Shown here: positions 14,492 through 18,473 of the stretch, piece by piece
Position numbering within the stretch: position 1 is the first letter of the stretch
Layout of the letters: every line of letters begins with the position of its first letter
DNA from: JBOFEH01 sp051650265
GTDB taxonomy: Bacteria > Bacillota > Clostridia > Lachnospirales > Cellulosilyticaceae
Assembly: GCA_051650265.1 (NCBI GenBank)
Contig: JBOFIR010000240.1
Span: forward strand, 1 to 18,473
Reading direction: 5' to 3'
Length of the DNA stretch: 18,473 nucleotides
The notes under the pieces: generated by a model
Seen by the model: the letters and a program-made list of their open reading frames with translations, nothing else
Databases searched by the model: none
Told to the model about the DNA's origin: nothing
Program-made: the position numbers and the translations under genes

Positions 14492-15217
14492 ATGTTAGAT
14501 AAAGGGAAGGGTGCACCTACTCTCAAAGAGCAATTAATAGCAATTATCAAAAATCAGATTGAATCAGGTGTTTATCAAGAAGGGGATTTACTCCCAAGAG
14601 AGATTGATTACCAAGAACGCTATGATGTCAGCAGGATTACTGTAAGAGCTGCTATTGGTGAGCTTGAACAAAATGGTTATGTAGAGCGTATAAAAGGCAA
14701 AGGAACGATTGTAAAGTCTACAAAAGTTTCTGAACCCCTCCTCAAAATCCAAGGTTTCACAGAAGAGATGAAAGCTAAAGGGATAGTACCTTCTACTCAA
14801 TATGCACACATTGAGCTGACCAAAGCGTCAGCTGCGTGTGCTAAAATACTAGAAATCCCTGAAGGGATGCCAGTCTATCTGTTGACACGAATTCGCTGTA
14901 TCAATGAAGTGCCTGTCGTGCGTTTTAATACGTATATCAAGGCAACGGTGAATATGGCCTTGCAAGATGAACTTTACTATGGCTCTTTTTATGAGTATCT
15001 TGAAGAGGCACATCAGATTAAAGTCAAAAAAATCAAGCAAACCATCACCGCTGGCCTGACGGATCAGACACTAGGTGAGCAGCTTGCTTGTAATGAAGGA
15101 GATCCACTCCTGATTTTAAAACGTATTGGCTACAATCAAAGCAATGAGGTATTTGAATATACAGAATGCCGCTATGTAGCCAAACGTTATGAGTATTACC
15201 TCGAATTAGAGGAATAA
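14492..15217 (+). CDS. GntR/HutC-family transcriptional regulator with UTRA domain
   Basis: A 241-residue regulator. Residues 10-75 are the GntR winged helix (LKEQLIAIIKNQIESG, LPREIDYQERYDVSRITVR, VERIKGKGTIV). Residues ~95-235 are the UTRA ligand domain (FTEEMKAKG, LTRIRCINEVPVVRFNTYI, ending FEYTECRYVAKRYEYYLEL), which in this subfamily binds small metabolites, often sugar phosphates. AGGAGG (14481-14486) precedes the ATG. It is second in the isomerase operon, and its stop overlaps the 3' end of the convergent ROK gene by 12 bp. Matching palindromes upstream of both the isomerase and the ROK gene make it the likely repressor of both, with mannose 6-phosphate or a related sugar phosphate as a plausible inducer (inference). 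Confidence 0.9.
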   Translation: MLDKGKGAPTLKEQLIAIIKNQIESGVYQEGDLLPREIDYQERYDVSRITVRAAIGELEQNGYVERIKGKGTIVKSTKVSEPLLKIQGFTEEMKAKGIVPSTQYAHIELTKASAACAKILEIPEGMPVYLLTRIRCINEVPVVRFNTYIKATVNMALQDELYYGSFYEYLEEAHQIKVKKIKQTITAGLTDQTLGEQLACNEGDPLLILKRIGYNQSNEVFEYTECRYVAKRYEYYLELEE

Positions 15218-16120
15218 AGGAATAACCCCCAAAAGTGTACTCATGGAAGTATCAGCACTCAGTCTTATATCGAGACTTGGGTGCTGTTTTTTGATATGCT
15301 CAGTAAAATAAGGCGCAAAAAGAGCATAGCTTTTTGCAATTTGTCCCCCAACAACAAGGGTAGACGGCTTGAACGTATCAAGGAAACTTATGATGGCATC
15401 TGCAAAGCGCTCGCCGAAAACTTTGAAAGTCTCTATTGCAGCTACATCCCCTACAATGGCAAGGTCTGCGATTGGCTTCACCTCATATACATTTACAGAG
15501 GCCTTCTCATAGTAGAGATTCATGATGCCTCTTGCAGAGATATAGTCATCAATGATCGATGCTAAAAATGGCGTATCATAGACCCAGCCATTGGTTGGTA
15601 CATCACAGCGCTCTGTGATAAGCTTACCTGCATCAAGGAAGGCAGAGCCAAGGCCTGTTCCGATACAGAGGCACAAACACTTAGACGTCGTTGGTGCATT
15701 GCCAAGTACAGTTTCACCGAGTGCGTAGAGACTTGCATCATTGGCAAAGCGGATGTCGAAGTCTGGTGCAAGGCGTGAGGTATACATAGGATCAGATAAA
15801 AGCTGATCGAGCAGATGTGTTCTCAGATTCACACCATAGATGCTATCATATTTGTTGATCCCTTGAATGAGGCTGACACCGGTAGCATAGTCAAAAGGTC
15901 CTGGGAAAGCAATGCCTACACCAGAAAGCAGTGCGTTTTCTGGAATATGGCGAAGCTCAGTGGTAATGATATGGTATAGGTGGTTTAGAATCGTATCTTT
16001 GTCTTGGGTTGAATGAGAAGGATAATGAGAAATCTGTGGTGAAAGAAGGTGGCCTGAGCCATCAATCACGCCCACTTTGATCTGAGTGCCTCCAACATCC
16101 ATAGCGATATAAGTATGCAT
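15206..16120 (-). CDS. ROK-family sugar kinase (glucokinase/fructokinase-like)
   Basis: Predicted to phosphorylate a hexose with ATP in the cytosol. The start is ATG 16118-16120, with GTGAGG about 6 bp upstream; the GTG in that site could be read as a start but is rejected. In 304 residues: phosphate loop AMDVGGTQIKVGVID (N-terminus), GIAFPGPFD, sugar-binding FANDASLYALGE and the second nucleotide loop CIGTGLGSAFLDAG, plus VVGGQIAKSYALF near the end. The zinc motif CxCGxxGC of typical ROK proteins is absent; the region reads DVPTNGWVYDTPF. No DNA-binding domain is present, so it is an enzyme, not a repressor. Its promoter carries two operators like those before the isomerase, so it probably makes the substrate, mannose or fructose 6-phosphate, that the isomerase uses. 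Its last codons overlap the opposing GntR gene. Confidence 0.9.
   Translation of the reverse strand: MHTYIAMDVGGTQIKVGVIDGSGHLLSPQISHYPSHSTQDKDTILNHLYHIITTELRHIPENALLSGVGIAFPGPFDYATGVSLIQGINKYDSIYGVNLRTHLLDQLLSDPMYTSRLAPDFDIRFANDASLYALGETVLGNAPTTSKCLCLCIGTGLGSAFLDAGKLITERCDVPTNGWVYDTPFLASIIDDYISARGIMNLYYEKASVNVYEVKPIADLAIVGDVAAIETFKVFGERFADAIISFLDTFKPSTLVVGGQIAKSYALFAPYFTEHIKKQHPSLDIRLSADTSMSTLLGVIPLFL
15253..15292 (+). terminator. Plus-strand terminator buried in the ROK kinase coding region
   Basis: Left arm 15253-15265 (CAGCACTCAGTCT) pairs with 15273-15286 (AGACTTGGGTGCTG) through 13 bp with one bulged T and a T-G wobble, around a 7-nt loop. Six Ts follow directly (15287-15292). It lies 35 bp past the GntR stop and inside the antisense strand of the ROK gene, so it ends the isomerase-GntR transcript there. 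Confidence 0.85.
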
Positions 16121-16138
16121 AAAATGCCTCACTTTCTT

Positions 16139-16182
16139 AATATGTCATAATATATTTTATATGTTATAACATAAAAATTCAA
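16139..16182 (-). promoter_or_regulatory. Promoter with paired GntR-type operators for the ROK kinase gene
   Basis: On the minus strand: -35 TTGAAT (16177-16182), a 17-bp spacer, -10 TAAAAT (16154-16159). The spacer holds a perfect 14-bp palindrome TATGTTATAACATA (16160-16173), identical to the core before the isomerase. A second copy with two mismatches to the 18-bp site lies at 16139-16156, overlapping the -10; centres are 19 bp apart. The -35/-10 elements and the placement of an operator in the spacer match the isomerase promoter closely. Confidence 0.8.
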
Positions 16183-16269
16183 GAAAAATAAGCCAAATAC
16201 GGTTGGTAAAATTTAAATAGGCAGACTTTATAAAAGCAGAAATAAAAACAAAGGAAAAGCTCACACTAG

Positions 16270-16291
16270 AAGTGATGCATAATGCACACTT
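16270..16291 (+). repeat. Hairpin just before the ribosome binding site of a 22-residue ORF
   Basis: AAGTG-A-TGCAT (16270-16280) pairs with ATGCA-CACTT (16282-16291) around one base, with a single bulged A. It ends 2 bp before the AAGGAGG site at 16294. It could stabilise the mRNA 5' end or be a protein-binding dyad. Confidence 0.5.
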
Positions 16292-16309
16292 TCAAGGAGG
16301 CAAATAAGC

Positions 16310-16378
16310 ATGAACTTAGAGCACAAAGTCAAATATATGATGAAAGAAATGAAAAAGATTTTTAAAAAAATGAAGTAA
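16310..16378 (+). CDS. Small ORF: 22-residue lysine/methionine-rich peptide
   Basis: Too short for routine gene calling, but supported by a perfect AAGGAGG site (16294-16300) 9 bp before the ATG and by its own terminator 9 bp after the TAA. The peptide begins MNLEHKVKYMM and ends KKIFKKMK, with 8 Lys, 2 Glu, 5 Met and aromatic Tyr and Phe. This suggests a short cationic amphipathic helix. I recognise no family. Its 5' side is the ROK promoter region (divergent), and TTTATAAA near 16227 may be its -10. Candidate roles are a membrane-active or ribosome-associated peptide; these are guesses. It may also be a structured RNA whose ORF is incidental. Confidence 0.55.
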   Translation: MNLEHKVKYMMKEMKKIFKKMK

Positions 16379-16386
16379 TAAAAGAT

Positions 16387-16426
16387 GAGGGGAAGAGAAA
16401 GGTACAACTTGACCCCTCTTTTCTTT
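16387..16426 (+). terminator. Probable terminator after the 22-residue ORF
   Basis: GAGGGG (16387-16392) pairs with CCCCTC (16413-16418); AAG/CTT may pair inside the 20-nt loop. TTTTCTTT follows (16419-16426). The core stem is short but G/C-rich. The DNA from here to 16525 is A/T-rich with small dyads and holds no gene I can support. Confidence 0.6.
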
Positions 16427-16525
16427 AAAGGAACATATTTAGATGTCGAAATTCGATAAATTTCTATACCAAATATAGAGATATTACATATCATGCCTAG
16501 ACTATAGCAAACCACTCTTTAAGTA

Positions 16526-16534
16526 TGCTATGAT
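16526..16534 (+). promoter_or_regulatory. Extended -10 promoter of the uridine kinase gene
   Basis: TGC-TATGAT (16526-16534), an extended -10 that can act without a good -35, lies about 36 bp before the ATG at 16570. An AAGGAGG ribosome binding site follows near 16556-16562. Confidence 0.45.
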
Positions 16535-16569
16535 AGATGGAACGTTAAAAAGAAGAAGGAGGTTTTGGT

Positions 16570-17190
16570 ATGAAAGGAACACTTGTAATTGGTGTAGCTG
16601 GTGGTACAGGATCGGGTAAAACAACACTCGCACATAAACTGAAAGAAGCTTTTCATGAGCATGTGGCGATGCTTTGCCATGATTATTATTATAGATCAAA
16701 TTCACATCTGCCATTTGAGCAAAGGACAGGTCTCAACTATGACCATCCCGATGCATTCGAGACAGATTTATTGATCGAGCATGTGAAAAAGCTTAAGAAG
16801 GGTGAGGCAATTAATCATCCTGTCTATTCTTTTGTAGAACATACACGTCTTGAAGAGCAAGTTGAGATTGCGCCTTCACGTGTCATTATTGTAGAAGGTA
16901 TCCTTATCTTTGAGAATAAAGAATTATGTGATCTTATGGATATCAAGGTATTTGTAGATACAGATGCCGACGTACGAATTCTTAGAAGACTTGTAAGAGA
17001 CGTTCAAGATCGCGGACGTGATATGAACTCTGTGGTAAACCAATACTTAAATACAGTTAAACCAATGCATGAACAGTTTGTTGAACCTAGCAAGAAACGT
17101 GCAGATGTTATTATTCCTGAAGGTGGCTTTAACTCTGTGGCATTAGAGATGCTTCTGCAACGTATTGATACATTTATCAATAGTCATTAA
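16570..17190 (+). CDS. udk: Uridine kinase
   Basis: Phosphorylates uridine and cytidine to UMP and CMP in pyrimidine salvage. The 206-residue length is typical. The Walker A loop GGTGSGKT is at residues 11-18; HDYYYRS carries the catalytic Asp, followed by NYDHPDAFETDLL, the nucleoside-binding blocks HPVYSFVEHTR and VIIVEGILIF (Walker B), and the lid RLVRDVQDRGRD. All are intact. ATG 16570 has a consensus AAGGAGG site 7 bp upstream. It has its own promoter and is followed by 187 bp of A/T-rich DNA without a clear T-tailed terminator, then butyrate kinase with another promoter, so the two are probably separate units. Confidence 0.96.
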   Translation: MKGTLVIGVAGGTGSGKTTLAHKLKEAFHEHVAMLCHDYYYRSNSHLPFEQRTGLNYDHPDAFETDLLIEHVKKLKKGEAINHPVYSFVEHTRLEEQVEIAPSRVIIVEGILIFENKELCDLMDIKVFVDTDADVRILRRLVRDVQDRGRDMNSVVNQYLNTVKPMHEQFVEPSKKRADVIIPEGGFNSVALEMLLQRIDTFINSH

Positions 17191-17264
17191 TCCACCTATT
17201 GCATCACATAGAACATCTGAAATCAGCAAATACTAAATATCATGATAAATATTCTGCTAGGTGA

Positions 17265-17294
17265 TTGGACTTAATTTTTAAACAGATGTATAAT
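17265..17294 (+). promoter_or_regulatory. Sigma-A promoter of the butyrate kinase gene
   Basis: TTGGAC (17265-17270), an 18-bp spacer ending in TG, then TATAAT (17289-17294). RNA would start near 17301, giving a leader of about 77 nt. An AGAGGAG ribosome binding site is at 17363-17369. Confidence 0.7.
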
Positions 17295-17377
17295 AATACA
17301 TTGAATAATGAAATTGAAAAGATGAGTACGGGTAATACTTATCTTAATATTTTAAGGAAACTAGAGGAGACTAGAAT

Positions 17378-18448
17378 ATGAAATCATACAAAATATTAAC
17401 GATCAATCCAGGTTCTACATCTACTAAAGTTGCTTTATATGAAAATAGCAACTTACTATTTGAAGAAGTACTAAGACATCCTGCAGAGGAACTTGCACAG
17501 TACCCTACATGGGCAGATCAGTATGGCTATCGTAAAGATGCTATTGTAAGATTTTTAGAGGAAAAAAACATTAGTATCAAAGAACTTGATGGGATTTCAG
17601 CACGTGGCGGAATCATTGGGCCATTAGAAAGCGGTACTTATGAAATCGATGAAAATCTTGTAAAAGAACTTTCAAGAGATATTGCACATCCAGCAAACTT
17701 AGCAGGTATTATTGCACGTGAGCTTTGTGAGATGTACAAAATACCAGGATTTATCGTAGACCCTGTATCTGTAGATGAGATGAGTGAACTCGCTAAAGTA
17801 ACAGGTATTCCAGGTATCAAAAGAAAAAGCAAATTCCACGCACTTAATCAAAAAGCGATTGCAAGACGTGTTGCAAGAGAAAGAAATAAAAAGTACGAAG
17901 AAAGTAACTTCATCGTTGTACACATCGGTGGGGGTGTAAGTATTGGTGCGCATGAAAAAGGCAAAGTTGTTGATGTTAACAACGTAATCGATGGTGATGG
18001 ACCACTTTGTCCAAATAGAGCAGGCGCTATTCCTACAGGAGATATGATTGACCTCTGCTTCTCAGGCAAATACACAAAAGAAGAGCTGCTCAGACACATT
18101 TCTTCAACAGCAGGTCTTTGGGCATACCTTGGAACAAGTGATGTGAGAGATGTACAAGATATGATCGAGCAAGGTAATAAGGAAGCAGAACTTCTTTACA
18201 ATGCAATGGCATACCAAATCTGTAAAAGTGTTGGTGCAATGGCAACTGTTCTTAAAGGACAAGTTGATGGCATTGTCATCACAGGTGGGGTAGCTTACTC
18301 TAAGCAATTTGTAAGACTACTTAAAGAAAGAATTGATTTCATTGGTGAAGTGATTGTAGCACCAGGTGAAGATGAAATGTTAGCTTTAGCAGAAGGTGCA
18401 ATTCGTGTCCTTACTGGTGAAGAAAAAGCAAAACACTTCGGTGCATAA
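17378..18448 (+). CDS. buk: Butyrate kinase
   Basis: Converts butyryl phosphate and ADP to butyrate and ATP, the energy-yielding last step of one butyrate route (some homologues act on branched-chain acyl phosphates). The 356 residues match the family. Motifs of the acetate/butyrate kinase (ASKHA) fold are clear: LTINPGSTSTKVALYE at the N-terminus, GISARGGIIGPLESG, KFHALNQKA, VVHIGGGVSIGAH (adenosine/phosphate loop), NRAGAIPTGDM, and VDGIVITGGVAYS near residue 305. The start ATG follows AGAGGAG by 8 bp and its own promoter is at 17265. The usual partner, phosphate butyryltransferase (ptb), is not upstream, where uridine kinase lies; only 25 bases remain downstream, so a ptb beyond the window cannot be excluded. 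Confidence 0.95.
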   Translation: MKSYKILTINPGSTSTKVALYENSNLLFEEVLRHPAEELAQYPTWADQYGYRKDAIVRFLEEKNISIKELDGISARGGIIGPLESGTYEIDENLVKELSRDIAHPANLAGIIARELCEMYKIPGFIVDPVSVDEMSELAKVTGIPGIKRKSKFHALNQKAIARRVARERNKKYEESNFIVVHIGGGVSIGAHEKGKVVDVNNVIDGDGPLCPNRAGAIPTGDMIDLCFSGKYTKEELLRHISSTAGLWAYLGTSDVRDVQDMIEQGNKEAELLYNAMAYQICKSVGAMATVLKGQVDGIVITGGVAYSKQFVRLLKERIDFIGEVIVAPGEDEMLALAEGAIRVLTGEEKAKHFGA

Positions 18449-18473
18449 TATAAAGTAAGAAGTACTCGGAACA

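Noticed and set aside
16440..16490. Small dyads such as TCGAA-A-TTCGA and GAAATT/AATTTC before uridine kinase
   Set aside because: They are short, A/T-rich and not repeated elsewhere, so they are likely chance.
16261..16515. Minus-strand hydrophobic ORF of 84 codons
   Set aside because: It starts at GTG with no good ribosome site, is made of A/T-rich codons typical of chance frames, and runs antisense to the better-supported 22-residue ORF and its terminator.
17191..17264. Possible hairpin (AGCAAATACTAAATATC region) as terminator of uridine kinase
   Set aside because: The stem at about 17223-17258 is imperfect and has no T tract, so I do not call it.
1..18473. CRISPR arrays, insertion sequences, phage genes, tRNA, rRNA or known riboswitches
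   Set aside because: I saw no regularly spaced repeats, transposase or integrase frames, attachment-site duplications, cloverleaf sequences or conserved riboswitch cores.

Overview
The window looks like chromosomal DNA of a low-G+C, strictly anaerobic Firmicute of class Clostridia. Evidence for this is the A/T-rich intergenic DNA, strong AGGAGG-type ribosome binding sites, Rho-independent terminators after most units, and Clostridia-type gene families: a Gram-positive lipoprotein, a copper-amine-oxidase-like/YkuD cell-wall enzyme, butyrate kinase and a long-form mannose-6-phosphate isomerase. A Lachnospirales relative such as Cellulosilyticum is my guess, based on remembered protein similarity only. 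I see no phage, transposon, CRISPR, rRNA or tRNA signature. The density of complete, well-terminated genes suggests an ordinary backbone region.

Layout, left to right. (1) Bases 2-3513 hold the end of a PAS/GAF sensor histidine kinase, an ANT(6)-type aminoglycoside adenylyltransferase, and a convergent small siroheme/4Fe-4S reductase. (2) Bases 3677-7122 hold a PhnA/YjdM zinc-ribbon protein, a TruA-type pseudouridine synthase, a convergent exported L,D-transpeptidase and a HAD phosphatase, separated by terminators that include very long bidirectional hairpins. (3) Bases 7133-9366 are a minus-strand pair: a MerR/BmrR-like regulator followed by a MATE exporter. The exporter promoter has the classic 19-bp MerR spacer filled with a perfect palindrome, and its -35 overlaps the regulator's stop codon. 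(4) Bases 9433-10443 hold a tiny Ser/Arg/Lys-rich protein overlapping a compact eukaryotic-type protein kinase. (5) Bases 10524-12620 encode a solute-binding lipoprotein with C-terminal Ig-like modules and no permease beside it. (6) Bases 12662-16182 are a sugar-phosphate module: mannose-6-phosphate isomerase and a GntR/UTRA regulator in one operon, facing a ROK sugar kinase. Near-identical palindromic operators lie in the promoter spacers of both units, so the GntR protein probably controls both. (7) Bases 16270-18448 hold a 22-residue cationic peptide gene, uridine kinase and butyrate kinase.

The parts most worth a second look are the basic serine-rich peptide/kinase pair, the shared-operator mannose module with a terminator buried in the opposing gene, and the 22-residue peptide gene. 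All functional calls come from reading motifs by eye and from remembered family knowledge; no search was run.
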